Positions 8,028 through 17,892 of a DNA stretch of 64,000 bases are shown here, piece after piece (within the stretch, counting starts at the first letter, position 1; the number at the start of each line of letters is the position of its first letter). The translations under genes were made by a program, and so were the position numbers. Source of the stretch: Desulfuromusa sp. GTDB taxonomy: Bacteria > Desulfobacterota > Desulfuromonadia > Desulfuromonadales > Geopsychrobacteraceae. The stretch covers positions 1 through 64,000 of the forward strand of contig JADGEB010000012.1 in the NCBI GenBank assembly GCA_016744595.1, in the 5' to 3' direction. The notes under the pieces are model-generated. The model was not told where the DNA came from and made no database searches. It saw nothing but the letters and a program-made list of their open reading frames with translations.

Positions 8028-8726
8028 TCAAACCTTCTTAACCCGGGCGCCAAAGATTGCAGTTCCAACCCTGACCAGAGTTGCACCTTCTTCCACCGCC
8101 ACTTCAAAATCGCCGCTCATCCCCATGGAGAGTTCACTCATTTCAACACTTGGAAGTTGCAACCTGTCGATCTGTTCTGAAAGTTTACGCAGCTGTTTAA
8201 AAAAGGGACGAACCTGTTCAGGATCATCAGAGTGGGGAGGAAGGCACATCAACCCTTTGATTTTAAGATTGGGAAATGAAGCGACTGCTTTTACCAGGGT
8301 TTCCAGATCTTTTGGGGCACAACCTGATTTACTCGCTTCATCACCAACGTTGACTTGCAGCAGAATTTCAACAGCGCCATCAATCGTTCCCCATTGTCGA
8401 TCAATCTCTTTAGCGAGTGAGAGTCGGTCAACAGAGTGGATCATTACGACCTTGCTACGTAGATACTTAACCTTATTGCTCTGTAGGCCACCTATAAAAT
8501 GCCACTGTAACGGTACTGTGACCAGTGGCTCTTTATCACGAAACTCCTGAACATAACTTTCTCCAAACAGCTTTTGTCCAGAATGAAAAGCTTCTTCGAT
8601 CTGCTCTGCAGGTTTCACTTTGGAGACAGCGATCAGTTTGACTTCTTTGGAGTTGCGCCCGGATTTTTGACAGGCCTTGTCGATTCGATTATGGATTTTC
8701 GCAATATTGGTGGCAATATCGTTCAT
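8028..8726 (-). CDS. yggS: YggS/PLPBP pyridoxal-phosphate homeostasis protein (232 aa)
   Basis: Alanine-racemase-fold, single-domain PLP-binding protein of the YggS/PROSC family, which buffers free pyridoxal phosphate and influences amino acid pools. The PLP lysine is Lys36 in LIAVSKVKP, and other family blocks are visible (FGESYVQEF, WHFIGGLQSNKVK, GMSGDFEVAVEEGATLVRVGTAIFG). Full length. It precedes gph with one base between stop and next start, forming a small operon with gph and the transporter. It is the first gene of that group after a REP-like hairpin at 8767-8831. Confidence 0.95.
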   Translation of the reverse strand: MNDIATNIAKIHNRIDKACQKSGRNSKEVKLIAVSKVKPAEQIEEAFHSGQKLFGESYVQEFRDKEPLVTVPLQWHFIGGLQSNKVKYLRSKVVMIHSVDRLSLAKEIDRQWGTIDGAVEILLQVNVGDEASKSGCAPKDLETLVKAVASFPNLKIKGLMCLPPHSDDPEQVRPFFKQLRKLSEQIDRLQLPSVEMSELSMGMSGDFEVAVEEGATLVRVGTAIFGARVKKV

Positions 8727-8766
8727 CAGTTTTATTCCACTCCGATGTTTACAGTCAAATCCCCCT

Positions 8767-8831
8767 CAATCCCCTTTTCACTCAAGGGGAAGCTGAATGT
8801 CTTCCCCCTTAGAAAAGGGGCTGGGGATTGA
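8767..8831. repeat. REP-like long inverted repeat between maf and yggS
   Basis: Imperfect inverted repeat: CAATCCCC-TTTTC...AAGGGGAAG on the left pairs with CTTCCCCCTT...AAAAGGGG..GGGGATTG on the right, around the short centre CTGAATGT. It lies wholly between two genes. The alternating G4/C4 blocks are typical of REP-like or small non-autonomous elements. It could also terminate the maf transcript. Confidence 0.6.
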
Positions 8832-8846
8832 TGTTTTTAGCTACTA

Positions 8847-9434
8847 TCATATCAATAGTGGCACGCCCAACTCTTTCATTGCCAGTGTCAGTTTACACAA
8901 AGGAAGACCGACGACATTGGTGTAGCTACCTTCAATTCTGGCGACAAAACAGATTCCAAGTCCTTGGATTGCGTAGGCTCCAGCTTTGTCAGCAGGCTCT
9001 CCAGTGGCAATGTAGCCTGTGATTTCTCCTTCTGTCAATTGACGAAACCAGACTTTGGTACTGACTGCTTCGGAACGTTGTTCACCAGTGTGACGATCAA
9101 TGACAGCATAGCCAGAAAGAACCCGGTGTTCTCTTCCTGAGAGTTGTTTCAGCATTTCTCCTGCATGCTCGTTGTCGCGTGGTTTTCCAAGAATTTGGTT
9201 GTCGCAGAGAACGATAGTGTCACTACCGATAAACCAACGACCCAATATCTTCTCCCGATTTGCAACTTCCGATGCTTTATCAAGACTTAAACGAACGACA
9301 TGTTCTTCAGGTGTTTCACCAGTGAGGATCTGTTCCTCTGCTAGGCTGGGAATAACCTGAAAATTCAGACCTATCTGTTGTAGCAACTCCCGCCTACGTG
9401 GTGATGCTGAAGCGAGAACCAGCTGATCGTTCAT
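8847..9434 (-). CDS. maf: Maf/YhdE-family nucleoside triphosphate pyrophosphatase (195 aa)
   Basis: Maf proteins hydrolyse non-canonical or dTTP/UTP nucleotides to monophosphates and are linked to septum control. The N-terminal signature [12 protein letters not shown] is present, followed by a conserved block [16 protein letters not shown] and GYAVID. The start is taken at the ATG ending at 9434, preceded by GGGAGGAGAG; it overlaps the trmFO stop by four bases (ATGA), so the two genes are translationally coupled. Length is normal for the family. Confidence 0.93.
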   Translation of the reverse strand: MNDQLVLASASPRRRELLQQIGLNFQVIPSLAEEQILTGETPEEHVVRLSLDKASEVANREKILGRWFIGSDTIVLCDNQILGKPRDNEHAGEMLKQLSGREHRVLSGYAVIDRHTGEQRSEAVSTKVWFRQLTEGEITGYIATGEPADKAGAYAIQGLGICFVARIEGSYTNVVGLPLCKLTLAMKELGVPLLI

Positions 9435-10759
9435 GATCTCTCCTCCCGGTTGGCAGCAATGGGGTCCCACCATTGCGGAAGTGTTGTAAGAGCCCGTTCG
9501 GCCATGGCTAAGCGACGGTCAGCACGTTTCATTTTGCGTTTCAATTCCAGGGGTGGAAACAGGCCATAATTGATATTCATTGGCTGGAAATTGGTTTCTT
9601 CTGTCATCGATAGATGACTTAACAGTGCCCCAAGAGCAGTTTCTCTAGGTGGTGCAGAAATTGTTTTTCCACAGAGTTGGTATGCGGAAAAAATCCCCGC
9701 TAGAAATCCACAGGCTGCCGATTCCACGTAGCCTTCAACCCCGCTCAACTGACCTGCAGCATAAATGTGAGGGGCTTGTTTGAATTGTAGTGATCTGGTT
9801 AGACATGTCGGAGAATTGATAAAAGTATTTCGATGCATACTGCCAAGACGGGCGAAGCTGACCTGCTCCAATCCTGGAATGGTGCGGAAGATACGTTTTT
9901 GTTCGGGATAGGTCAGGCGGGTCTGAAATCCAACCAAATTAAACAGCGAAGCGTGGCGATTATCCTGCCGTAATTGCAGAACAGCGTAGGGAATTTTTCC
10001 TGTTTTAGGATCTGGTAACCCGACTGGTTTCATCGGTCCGAATGAGAGGGTTTGTGCGCCACGACTGGCCATCTCTTCAATTGGCATACAGCCTTCAAAA
10101 TGAATCAGTTTCTCGAACTCGCGTCCGGCAACTTTATCCGCATCAACCAGTTCTTGAACAAAAGTGTAGTATTGTTCTTCGTTGAATGGGCAGTTGATGT
10201 AATCATCACCACCCTTGTCATAGCGGGAGGCACGCCAGGCGATATCACAATTAATCGAATCAGCTTCGACAATCGGCGCAATAGCATCGTAAAAATAGAG
10301 GTGCTCGGCACCGGTTAAACATGCCAGATCAGCAGAAAGAGTCTCTGACGTCAGTGGGCCACTGGCAAGAATGGTTGCTCCTTCTTCGGGTAGTTTGGTG
10401 ACTTCTTCGCGGATTAATTGGATATTTGGTTCTGCGGCAATTTTAGCGCTGATATAGCTGGAAAATTCATCCCTATCAACTGCCAAGGCACCACCTGCGG
10501 GGACTGCTGTGGCATCAGCCGCTTCAATAAATAATGATCCACTGCGACGGAGTTCTTCCTTGAGGCAACCGACGGCATTGTTCATCCCGGCACCACGTAA
10601 ACTGTTCGAACAAACCAGTTCAGCCAACCCTTCGCTCTGATGTGCTGGGGAAAATTGCTGTGGCTTCATTTCGTACAATTTGACCTCACAGCCTTCTTTT
10701 GCTGCTTGCCAAGCGGCTTCACATCCGGCCAGTCCAGCACCAATAACTGTAATCTGCAT
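9431..10759 (-). CDS. trmFO: Methylenetetrahydrofolate-tRNA-(uracil-54-C5)-methyltransferase TrmFO (442 aa)
   Basis: Folate- and FAD-dependent enzyme that makes ribothymidine-54 in tRNA, in organisms that do not use SAM-dependent TrmA. The N-terminal Rossmann motif is [12 protein letters not shown] and the conserved cysteine loop is [10 protein letters not shown] (Cys50). The C-terminal FAD motif [16 protein letters not shown] is also present. The start at 10759 follows AAAGGAC; the frame is open further upstream but that part runs through repeat DNA. It is placed between topA upstream (separated by a terminator and REP-like repeats) and maf downstream. Confidence 0.96.
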   Translation of the reverse strand: MQITVIGAGLAGCEAAWQAAKEGCEVKLYEMKPQQFSPAHQSEGLAELVCSNSLRGAGMNNAVGCLKEELRRSGSLFIEAADATAVPAGGALAVDRDEFSSYISAKIAAEPNIQLIREEVTKLPEEGATILASGPLTSETLSADLACLTGAEHLYFYDAIAPIVEADSINCDIAWRASRYDKGGDDYINCPFNEEQYYTFVQELVDADKVAGREFEKLIHFEGCMPIEEMASRGAQTLSFGPMKPVGLPDPKTGKIPYAVLQLRQDNRHASLFNLVGFQTRLTYPEQKRIFRTIPGLEQVSFARLGSMHRNTFINSPTCLTRSLQFKQAPHIYAAGQLSGVEGYVESAACGFLAGIFSAYQLCGKTISAPPRETALGALLSHLSMTEETNFQPMNINYGLFPPLELKRKMKRADRRLAMAERALTTLPQWWDPIAANREERS

Positions 10760-10788
10760 TTTAATTGTCCTTTTAGATTGTTCTTTAT

Positions 10789-10825
10789 TATCTGGGAACA
10801 CGTAAGAAGTATCTGCCCCTAGATA
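10789..10825 (+). repeat. REP-like hairpin, GTAA-loop family, copy 1
   Basis: Stem-loop beginning TATCTGGG and ending CCCCTAGATA, with the loop CGTAAGAAGTATC. The loop matches copies at 24650, 25766 and 50666. It faces copy 2 head-to-head in the topA-trmFO gap. Confidence 0.6.
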
Positions 10826-10837
10826 GCTACCGTACCG

Positions 10838-10877
10838 TATTCCAGAGACATGTCCATTGTCACGTGTCCCCGGAATA
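10838..10877 (-). repeat. REP-like hairpin, GTAA-loop family, copy 2
   Basis: On the minus strand it reads TATTCCGGGGACACGTGACA, then ATGGACATGTCTCTGGAATA. Arms GGGGACA and TGTCTCTGG pair imperfectly, and the loop CGTGACAATGG is a variant of the family loop. Orientation is opposite to copy 1, making a paired (BIME-like) unit. Confidence 0.65.
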
Positions 10878-10928
10878 TTCCAATATTGGTTGTATATGTT
10901 CGCTCTGGGCAGGCACAGGAGCCTGCAA

Positions 10929-10964
10929 ATAAAAAACCGGCCGAACCTTTTGGCTCGACCGGTC
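10929..10964 (-). terminator. Terminator after topA
   Basis: On the minus strand ACCGGTCGAGCC and GGTTCGGCCGGT flank an AAAA loop and are followed by TTTTTT. It ends the dprA-smg-topA transcript. Confidence 0.85.
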
Positions 10965-10988
10965 AATTGTACATGACGCTGGTTATCT

Positions 10989-13403
10989 TCAGGCTTCTTT
11001 TTTAGTTGTTACTTTAGAAGCGGTCGTTTTTTTTGCCGGAGACTTTTTAGCCGTGTTTTTTGTAGCTGTCGTCTTTTTCTTTGCTGCGGGTTTCTTTTTT
11101 GTCGGCGCTTTTTTAGCCGGAGCTTTTTTTACTGGTGGAATTAACTCCTTTTCCCAATCACAATTTTCCTGAGGACAGCGTTGAACGGTACCCCAGCGTT
11201 TGGTGGTTTTGATCTCTGTTAGCGGCCAACTACACTTTGGACAAGGCTCTTCTTTTGGCGGATTCCAAAGGGCATATTTACATTTTGGGTAGCGGTTACA
11301 GGAATAGAAGATTTTTCCGTAGCGGCTCTTCTTTTCCATCATCTCCCCTTCACTACATTCTGGACAGGTGATATTAAGAGATTTTGGCTTTTCCAACGGC
11401 TGAATATTTTTGCATTTTGGGTATCCGCTACAGGCGAGAAACTTTCCATAACGACCAGTTTTGATCAGCATTGGCGAGTCACATTTTTCACATTTCTCAT
11501 CGGAAATAACGGGTTCCTCTGCTTCTTTCCCGTCGCTATTTAACGGTTCCGTATGGCGGCAATCGGGAAACCCAGAACAGGCCAGAAAACGACCTGAACG
11601 ACCAAGTTTGATGACTAACTCCTTGCTGCATTCGGGGCAGGTTTTATCAGTTTTTTCCGTTGTGACATCTGCTTTGCTGACTTCCTGATCTTTACGTCGA
11701 AGCAGGGCAATAAAGGGATCCCAAAACTTTTTAAGCAATGGCGTCCAGGCTGCTTCCCCGCGAGAAATAGAATCCAGTTCTTCTTCCAGTTCAGCAGTAA
11801 AATCGTAATCAACATATTGACTGAAATGTTCCGTCAGTAGTTTTGTCACGACTCGCCCGGTATCTTCTGGGTGGAAAGTACGCTTCTCCAGGTAGACATA
11901 TTTTCTGGTGACCAGGGTATTCATGATACTGGCATAGGTCGATGGTCTGCCAATTCCGTACTCTTCCATAATTTTTACTAGGCTGGCTTCGGTAAAGCGT
12001 GGAGGAGGCTGGGTAAAATGCTGTTCAGGTGTCAACTGCTCATTGCTGAGTTTTTCACCCTCGCTCAAGGGTGGTAGTAAGCCCTCTTTGTTTTCATCGT
12101 CACCATTGTCTGTTCCCTCTATATACAGTGCCATAAAACCAGGAAAGCGTATGGTCTGGCCGGTTGCGCGAAAACTATAACGTTCTCCGGCAGCAATATC
12201 GACTCTGGTGGCATCAAAAATTGCCTGAGTCATTTGTGAGGCAACGGTTCTTTTCCAGATTAATTCATAGAGTCGCTGTTGATCTGAGCTTAAATATTGT
12301 TTCAGCTGTGCCGGAGTGCGAGCAACTGATGTCGGACGAACTGCTTCATGAGCTTCCTGAGCATTTTTACTTTTATTACGAAATACCCGAGGTTTTTCAA
12401 GAGCGTAGTTTTCATCGTAAAGTTGGCAGATAACTTCACGCGCTTCGCTGGTTGCAACGTCTGACAAGGCAACCGAATCAGTTCGCATATACGTAATCAA
12501 GCCATGAGTCCCGTCTTCGACCTTAATCCCTTCATAGAGCTTCTGAGCAACGCTCATTGTTTTTCGTGCGGAAAAACCAAGTTTACGACTGGCTTCCTGC
12601 TGAAGGGTGCTGGTAGTGAAAGGTGGCGCCGGATTGCGTTTGCGTTCCTTTTTTTCTAGCGAAGCCACCTGGAATTGCACTTGTTCCAGTTCAGCAAGAA
12701 TATCTTCTGCTTGCTTTTGAGTGCTGATGGCAAATTTAGTCAGCTTTTTGCCATCGCAAGCGTGGAGTTTTGCTGTTAATTGGTTTTTTGCAAGGTTTGC
12801 TAGAAGAGCTTCAAGAGTCCAGTATTCACGTGGTTGAAATGCGTCTATCTCATCTTCACGTTCACAAATCAGGCGCAAGGCAACCGATTGTACCCGTCCA
12901 GCAGATAAACCATAGCGGATTTTTTTCCAAAGAAATGGCGAAAGGTTAAAGCCAACTAGATAATCAAGAATTGAACGGGCTTGCTGAGCATCGACCATAT
13001 CACGAGCAATCGAGCGTGGGCTGGCCATAGCTTCAGTAATTGCTTTCTGGGTAATCTCCTGGAATGTAACCCTTTTTACGACGGGCTTTTTGGCATTTTC
13101 ATCGATGCCGAGAGCTTCCAACAGGTGCCAGGCAATCGCTTCTCCTTCGCGGTCGAGGTCAGTCGCAAGAATGAGTTCATCACTCTTAGCCACTTCTTTT
13201 TTCAAGACACTGATGTGTTTTGTGCTGTCGGCCAGAACTTGATAATTAGGTTTGAAATTGTTGTTTGTATCAACCGATCCCTGCTTGCTTGGCAGAGCGC
13301 GCACATGCCCGTAAGAAGCAAGAACCTTGTAGCCTTTGCCAAGAAATTTTTCGATGGTTTTTGCTTTCGCCGGTGATTCGACGATAACTAGTGATTGTGC
13401 CAT
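10989..13403 (-). CDS. topA: DNA topoisomerase I (804 aa)
   Basis: Type IA topoisomerase that relaxes negative supercoils. The TOPRIM domain opens with [19 protein letters not shown] and carries [14 protein letters not shown] around residue 83. The active-site Tyr305 is in [10 protein letters not shown]. Three to four C-terminal zinc ribbons follow ([32 protein letters not shown]). The last roughly 50 residues are almost only Lys, Ala, Pro and Thr ([13 protein letters not shown] type), a histone-H1-like basic tail. The start follows AGAGGAAACAG. The order dprA-smg-topA is widely conserved in proteobacteria. Small hairpins sit in its leader (13420-13481). Confidence 0.97.
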   Translation of the reverse strand: MAQSLVIVESPAKAKTIEKFLGKGYKVLASYGHVRALPSKQGSVDTNNNFKPNYQVLADSTKHISVLKKEVAKSDELILATDLDREGEAIAWHLLEALGIDENAKKPVVKRVTFQEITQKAITEAMASPRSIARDMVDAQQARSILDYLVGFNLSPFLWKKIRYGLSAGRVQSVALRLICEREDEIDAFQPREYWTLEALLANLAKNQLTAKLHACDGKKLTKFAISTQKQAEDILAELEQVQFQVASLEKKERKRNPAPPFTTSTLQQEASRKLGFSARKTMSVAQKLYEGIKVEDGTHGLITYMRTDSVALSDVATSEAREVICQLYDENYALEKPRVFRNKSKNAQEAHEAVRPTSVARTPAQLKQYLSSDQQRLYELIWKRTVASQMTQAIFDATRVDIAAGERYSFRATGQTIRFPGFMALYIEGTDNGDDENKEGLLPPLSEGEKLSNEQLTPEQHFTQPPPRFTEASLVKIMEEYGIGRPSTYASIMNTLVTRKYVYLEKRTFHPEDTGRVVTKLLTEHFSQYVDYDFTAELEEELDSISRGEAAWTPLLKKFWDPFIALLRRKDQEVSKADVTTEKTDKTCPECSKELVIKLGRSGRFLACSGFPDCRHTEPLNSDGKEAEEPVISDEKCEKCDSPMLIKTGRYGKFLACSGYPKCKNIQPLEKPKSLNITCPECSEGEMMEKKSRYGKIFYSCNRYPKCKYALWNPPKEEPCPKCSWPLTEIKTTKRWGTVQRCPQENCDWEKELIPPVKKAPAKKAPTKKKPAAKKKTTATKNTAKKSPAKKTTASKVTTKKEA

Positions 13404-13455
13404 CTGTTTCCTCTAGATGCCTCTTTCCCGTTAAACAGGAAGGGTAGATATGATA

Positions 13456-13481
13456 AAGGTTGTGTCAATTGCACAACCTTG
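13456..13481. other. Hairpin in the smg-topA spacer
   Basis: AAGGTTGTG and CACAACCTT flank a short AT-rich loop. There is no strong T run on the minus strand, so it is more likely a processing or attenuation structure than a full terminator. Confidence 0.4.
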
Positions 13482-13488
13482 TCGTTTC

Positions 13489-13968
13489 TTAGTGGTAGAT
13501 CCGGTTCCAGTCGCTTTCCAGGAAGCAGTTTATTTCTCGTAACCAGAGATTGCTCGAGCGTGACAGGAGAGTCAGAATCGTGATCAGTTTGATTTCTTGC
13601 TCGTTAATGGGGTCTTCTGCTGATCGCAATGCCCGATCAATAATCTCTTCCTGTGCTTCATCAGAAAGAAGTCCCATCGTGCGAACTTTGACTAAAAACC
13701 CTCTGGCTTCCGTCGTAAGTTTTAGCTGTTCCTGGTTGCTAAATACACGATAGGTGGGCAAGTCCATCAGTGGGGTCACTATTGCTGATTCAGATTGAGG
13801 CCGAAGTGCAATTGTCTCCATCCAGGAAAAAGCATCATGAATCTCATCAGCTTCGAAGCCGACCGACATCAGTTCAGTCATCAACTCCTGTTCACTGATT
13901 GGCGTATCTTCCGCTCCCAGAACATATTGGGCGATCAAGTTGACGATCGCCAAAACTCGTTCACGCAA
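13489..13968 (-). CDS. smg: Smg family protein (DUF494, 159 aa)
   Basis: Small helical protein of the Smg/DUF494 family, recognisable from its N-terminus (RERVLAIVNLIAQYVL) and from its fixed position between dprA and topA. Its biochemical function is unknown. The start is a TTG at 13968 with GGAGG four bases upstream; no in-frame ATG gives a sensible N-terminus. It lies 27 bases after dprA on the same strand. Confidence 0.88.
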   Translation of the reverse strand: MRERVLAIVNLIAQYVLGAEDTPISEQELMTELMSVGFEADEIHDAFSWMETIALRPQSESAIVTPLMDLPTYRVFSNQEQLKLTTEARGFLVKVRTMGLLSDEAQEEIIDRALRSAEDPINEQEIKLITILTLLSRSSNLWLREINCFLESDWNRIYH

Positions 13969-13995
13969 GGAACCTCCAAAATAGGCTAGAAAAAG

Positions 13996-15084
13996 TTACA
14001 GCTTCCCTCGAATATAATGGTTTCCGGGGAGTGTTTGTATCCCACCCCGGAGCTCTAGGTCGAGTAAAATAGCGGAAAGCTCCATGGGAGTCAAGCCGCA
14101 TTCACGGGCGATTTCGTCACTATGTCGAGGCTCATGTCCCAGTAGGGAAAAGACTTTCAGGGTAGGTTCGTCAAGTTGTTCAGTAAAAACATTACATTGT
14201 CCCTGTTCTTGCTTTGATGGTTGGTTCGGCCAAAGTAGTTGTAAAATATCCTCAGCTTCAGTGACGAGCTGAGCCCCTTCTTTCAGTAGTCGATTGGTTC
14301 CCCTGCTGTTGGGATTTTGTAGCGCTCCTGGAATTGCAAACAATTCACGCCCCTGTTCCAAGGCAAAATCACCAGTAATTAATGAGCCACTTTTTTCAGC
14401 AGCCTCAACAATTAACACACCACGGCAAAGCCCACTGATGATTCGATTCCGTCCCGGAAAGTGTCCTGCAAGGGGTGGTGTTTCGGGTGGATATTCGGTG
14501 ATTATGGCATTTGAATGCTGAATTTCATGGAATAACTTACTGTTTTCCGGTGGGTAAATTTGGTCAATGCCGCAACCAAGCACAGCAATTGTCGAACCGT
14601 TTCCATCAAGTGCTCCCCGATGTGCTGCGCTATCGACACCACGTGCCAGTCCGCTGACTATGCAGATATTATGACGTGCCAGAGTCGTTGCCAGCTCTCT
14701 AGTCAGAGCCAGCCCGGCATTGGTTGCCCGCCGTGAACCAACAATTGCAAAGCAATCATTGGTAGGTAGTTTCCCTCGTAGATACAGAAGAGCTGGAGGA
14801 TCATGAATTTCACGAAGCAGGGAAGGGTAATCATCATCCCAAAAACTGATCAACCTGACTTTTAGTGATTCTATTTTGTGGCAAATTTGCAGGAATTTTT
14901 GATTGTTTTCTGCCAAAATTTTATTATAGAGATTTTTTGTTAAGCCCGCTTCCCGCCAATGCTGTGGTGGTGCGTGAAGTGGATCTGTAAAGTTGCCGAA
15001 ACGTCGGTAGAGTTTAAATAGAGCTGTGCGCCCAAGACCAGGCGTTAGGTGCAATCTCAGCAAAGCACGTTGCGATGCGTTCAT
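13996..15084 (-). CDS. dprA: DNA-processing protein DprA/Smf (362 aa)
   Basis: DprA loads RecA onto incoming single-stranded DNA during transformation and is widespread also in non-competent bacteria. Domain order: N-terminal helix-hairpin-helix/SAM-like region (LRLHLTPGLGRTALFKLYRRFG), central Rossmann fold with IVGSRRATNAGL, SGLARGVDSAAHRGAL and AVLGCGIDQIYP, and a C-terminal winged helix (HEPRHSDEIARECGLT). Start ATG with GGAGGGG upstream. First gene of the dprA-smg-topA group, separated from the LysM gene by a bidirectional terminator. Confidence 0.95.
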   Translation of the reverse strand: MNASQRALLRLHLTPGLGRTALFKLYRRFGNFTDPLHAPPQHWREAGLTKNLYNKILAENNQKFLQICHKIESLKVRLISFWDDDYPSLLREIHDPPALLYLRGKLPTNDCFAIVGSRRATNAGLALTRELATTLARHNICIVSGLARGVDSAAHRGALDGNGSTIAVLGCGIDQIYPPENSKLFHEIQHSNAIITEYPPETPPLAGHFPGRNRIISGLCRGVLIVEAAEKSGSLITGDFALEQGRELFAIPGALQNPNSRGTNRLLKEGAQLVTEAEDILQLLWPNQPSKQEQGQCNVFTEQLDEPTLKVFSLLGHEPRHSDEIARECGLTPMELSAILLDLELRGGIQTLPGNHYIRGKL

Positions 15085-15116
15085 TTATCCCCTCCAGAAT
15101 GATGATTCGTTGCAAA

Positions 15117-15150
15117 TAAAAAAGGATTGAAATCTCTTCAATCCTTTTTT
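15117..15150. terminator. Bidirectional terminator between LysM gene and dprA
   Basis: AAAAAAGGATTGAA and TTCAATCCTTTTTT flank a five-base loop. T runs follow on both strands; for the minus strand it ends the LysM transcript. Confidence 0.85.
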
Positions 15151-15178
15151 ATTACTAATATTATGCTTCTATGGAAAA

Positions 15179-16207
15179 TCAATTTGTTACAACAGAAACT
15201 TTATCTCCAATGGATGCTGCATCAACGCTTTTAATAATAATGGCTGAGGCGGTTTTTGCCTTGGTTTCGATGGTGATAGCTGCACCAAGAACGGCATCTG
15301 GTAATTGAATTGTTCCAGTATTTTTGATAATTTCGTCAGAGGCTTCACGTGAACGCAAAAGATAAAATAAGTTTCCGCTCGCTAATCCGTCATCACTGCC
15401 TAAATCAACATAAATAATATCGTTAGTAGAAAAAGTTCCTTTTTCATCCCGTGCTGCAATGACATAGCCGCCTTTGTCAGTTGTTCCGCGCTGCAGGGTG
15501 ATTTCTTTGCGTTGTGGAATATATTCAAACAGTTCAGCTCCACGTGCGATTTCACGGAAAACGTCACCAATTTTAGCAATAACAGTGTCACCACTAACTT
15601 CTGTGATTTGCAGAAAACCGAGGTTGTTCATCATAGTTCCCATTGGTTCGTTTGTCTGTGGATGCTGGACCACATCTCCGCGCTCGAACAATCCATAGGT
15701 ATCACCAACAGTAATATTCGACATCTCCTTCATTTTGAGAAAAACGATATCGTTTTTAGTCAGCAGGATCCGATTATCAACCGAATCAACCAGAATTCCT
15801 AAGGGTTCTTCATCGGTGAGAATAAAACCATCGCCACTACCTGTTGATTTTATTTTGATTGATTCTTCTGTTTGGGCAAGAGTCGGGGGAACTATTTGAC
15901 TGTTGTCGGCGTTTTCATCAACTTGCTGACCCGCTTCTGGGTAGGCCGGGATGATTTCCAGACGACCGTCCAGGATGCGTACTTTCTGTCCCGGAAAAAT
16001 CAAATGAGGGTTGGTGATTTCTGGATTCTTTGCCCAGACATTTGGCCAGTAATAGGGGTCATTAATGAACCTTTCAGAAAGATCCCAAAGGGTATCCCCC
16101 TTCTTAATCGTGTAAATTTGCTCTTCAGCAGCAATTGCCAGACTTGTTCCTGACAAGACCAGCAATAAAATCAGCAGCAATAACCAGCGAAAGAGTGTTT
16201 GTGTCAT
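15179..16207 (-). CDS. LysM-domain exported protein (342 aa)
   Basis: Cell-envelope protein with an N-terminal signal peptide (LLLLILLLVLSGTSLAIAAEE) and one LysM domain at about residues 31-78 (IYTIKKGDTLWDLSERFI ... NPHLIFPGQKVRI). LysM binds peptidoglycan glycan chains. The remaining 260 residues contain repeated beta-rich units (GILVDSVDNRILLTKNDIVFL, GFLQITEVSGDTVIAKIGDV) of unknown function. It lies directly downstream of the CpoB-like lipoprotein gene on the same strand (30-base gap), suggesting a shared envelope role. ATG start with GAGAGGG upstream. Confidence 0.88.
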   Translation of the reverse strand: MTQTLFRWLLLLILLLVLSGTSLAIAAEEQIYTIKKGDTLWDLSERFINDPYYWPNVWAKNPEITNPHLIFPGQKVRILDGRLEIIPAYPEAGQQVDENADNSQIVPPTLAQTEESIKIKSTGSGDGFILTDEEPLGILVDSVDNRILLTKNDIVFLKMKEMSNITVGDTYGLFERGDVVQHPQTNEPMGTMMNNLGFLQITEVSGDTVIAKIGDVFREIARGAELFEYIPQRKEITLQRGTTDKGGYVIAARDEKGTFSTNDIIYVDLGSDDGLASGNLFYLLRSREASDEIIKNTGTIQLPDAVLGAAITIETKAKTASAIIIKSVDAASIGDKVSVVTN

Positions 16208-16237
16208 CAGTTCCCTCTCAGACAGAGCTGTAAACCG

Positions 16238-16978
16238 TTAATTTGTCGGTTCGTTGCTCCGGTAAATTTGTTGCGCTTCCAGACTTTCTGGGTAGCGGTC
16301 ACGCAACTGTTCAAGGACGTTGTCAGCTTGTATCTGTAACCCTTCCTGGCGATAAATTTGTGCCAGTTGCAGGTATGCTGCAGGTGCTTTAGCCAAGGAG
16401 TTTGGGTTAGCTATGATTTGCTGAAGGTTAGCTACCGCTGGGTTGATTTTTCCTTGGGAAAGCTGGGTGTTGGCTAGCCAGTAACGGGCATTCGGAGAAT
16501 ATTGGTGCTCTGGGAACTCTCTTAGAAATTCCTGAAAACCGATTTCCGCAGATGACATATGACCAGCAGCTAGATTTGAAAATGCAGCAAGGTAAGATGA
16601 TGCTGATGCCGCAACATTAACGACTTCCTGCTGTAGTGTAAACTGATTAGGAACTTCTGGTGAAATTACTCCAGGAGAAGTTCGGGGCTCCAGTATCTCC
16701 GGGCTCTCCAGAGGAGGATGAGTTTGCTGTGAAAGTATGTTTTCAGCAATCAATTGTTGCTGGAGTTGAGTCAGTTGTTGTTGTAGTTGTTGCAATTGAT
16801 TTGCCTGCTGTTGCTGTTGCTGTTTTATTTCATGCAACTGTGTTTTCATTGCTCCAGACGGTGCAAGGCTTGGTACCGGAGCACAGGAACTAAGGAAAAA
16901 GACAAACCCTAATAATGGGATGAGCTTGGCTGTCAAAAATGGGTGAAGAAGTTTCATAGACTTAATGTGTCTCCACAC
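16238..16978 (-). CDS. CpoB/YbgF-like TPR lipoprotein (246 aa)
   Basis: Lipoprotein with an N-terminal signal ending in the lipobox LSSC, then a glutamine-rich coiled coil at about residues 45-75. A C-terminal tetratricopeptide region from about 125 includes YLAAFSNLAAGHMSSAEIGFQEFLREFP and ARYWLANTQLSQGK. This is the plan of YbgF/CpoB, which links peptidoglycan synthesis with the Tol-Pal system; tol genes are not in the window, so the name is not asserted. The start is a GTG at 16978 with GGAG seven bases upstream; an alternative ATG seven codons inside also keeps the signal intact. Confidence 0.8.
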   Translation of the reverse strand: MWRHIKSMKLLHPFLTAKLIPLLGFVFFLSSCAPVPSLAPSGAMKTQLHEIKQQQQQQANQLQQLQQQLTQLQQQLIAENILSQQTHPPLESPEILEPRTSPGVISPEVPNQFTLQQEVVNVAASASSYLAAFSNLAAGHMSSAEIGFQEFLREFPEHQYSPNARYWLANTQLSQGKINPAVANLQQIIANPNSLAKAPAAYLQLAQIYRQEGLQIQADNVLEQLRDRYPESLEAQQIYRSNEPTN

Positions 16979-17094
16979 GGCTTTTCTCCAATAAACAATA
17001 AAAACTAATCTATAAAAATTATAGCCTTCTTAGCAGGTTGTCAAGCTGGAAAGATGAGAATGTTCCAAAAAAAGCAGTTTAATCATCATTTTCC

Positions 17095-17781
17095 CTAAGA
17101 GATTTTCCGGGTTATGAGGTTCATAGAGCGCCCTGATGTTAAAATAATCCCTCTACTTGTTCGGTTGTTTCTCAAGAAAAATTGCAATTCTGTCAGCTTT
17201 TGTGCTGACAGATCTCTATAATTTGGAATTTTTTTAGTGTAGAAATCGGTTTCATCGGTGAACAGGAAATCAACATCAAACTGATATGTTGGGCTCATTG
17301 TCCAGCCATCAAGACTTTTCATTGCCGTAAGAGCAGCCTGTTTTTCCACGCTTTCATCGCCACTTCCAGCGCCAAAACGTTTTTTTGCCTCCATAAAAGA
17401 ACCACCATTTCCTGGCTCAACAACGACAATTTGACCGTTATCTTTCAGGAGACTTCCTGAGTGGTAGAGGTTGTCGATCATTTTGTCCTTTGGAATATGA
17501 TGCAGTGACAGGGTGTAAATCACAATATCAAACGATTTGGCAGGGAGATCAGGGGTGCCATCTGGAGTGTGGATAAACTCTATATTCTCTGCGGTCATGT
17601 TCTTTTTAGACTGTTCCAAAATATCCAGGCTCAGGTCAGTTGCTATGATTCGAGTCGCATACTTTGCTATATCTTTGGTTATCCGCCCGCTACCACAGCC
17701 AATTTCCAGAATCGTTGCCCCGATCAAGGAGGTTTGAGAGTTGATGGCCTGGATATATTTGTTATCAGGGTCGAGAATCAT
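17095..17781 (-). CDS. Class I SAM-dependent methyltransferase (228 aa)
   Basis: Rossmann-fold methyltransferase. Motif I is ILEIGCGSGRITKDIA at about residues 25-40, motif II is RIIATDLSLDILE, and a post-motif region reads FDIVIYTLSLHHIP; the rest is helical. The substrate cannot be read from sequence. It is a single gene, minus strand, with GAGGAAAG upstream, between the tiny lipoprotein gene and the CpoB-like gene. Codon use is like the neighbours. Confidence 0.8.
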   Translation of the reverse strand: MILDPDNKYIQAINSQTSLIGATILEIGCGSGRITKDIAKYATRIIATDLSLDILEQSKKNMTAENIEFIHTPDGTPDLPAKSFDIVIYTLSLHHIPKDKMIDNLYHSGSLLKDNGQIVVVEPGNGGSFMEAKKRFGAGSGDESVEKQAALTAMKSLDGWTMSPTYQFDVDFLFTDETDFYTKKIPNYRDLSAQKLTELQFFLRNNRTSRGIILTSGRSMNLITRKIS

Positions 17782-17892
17782 CGGGCTTTCCTCGATTTAT
17801 TCCGGGAACACAATACCTATCACTGTAATGTTGCGAGGCAAATAATCAATAGGTGTGAATCTCTCTAAACATTTATTAAAACGATGTGATGA

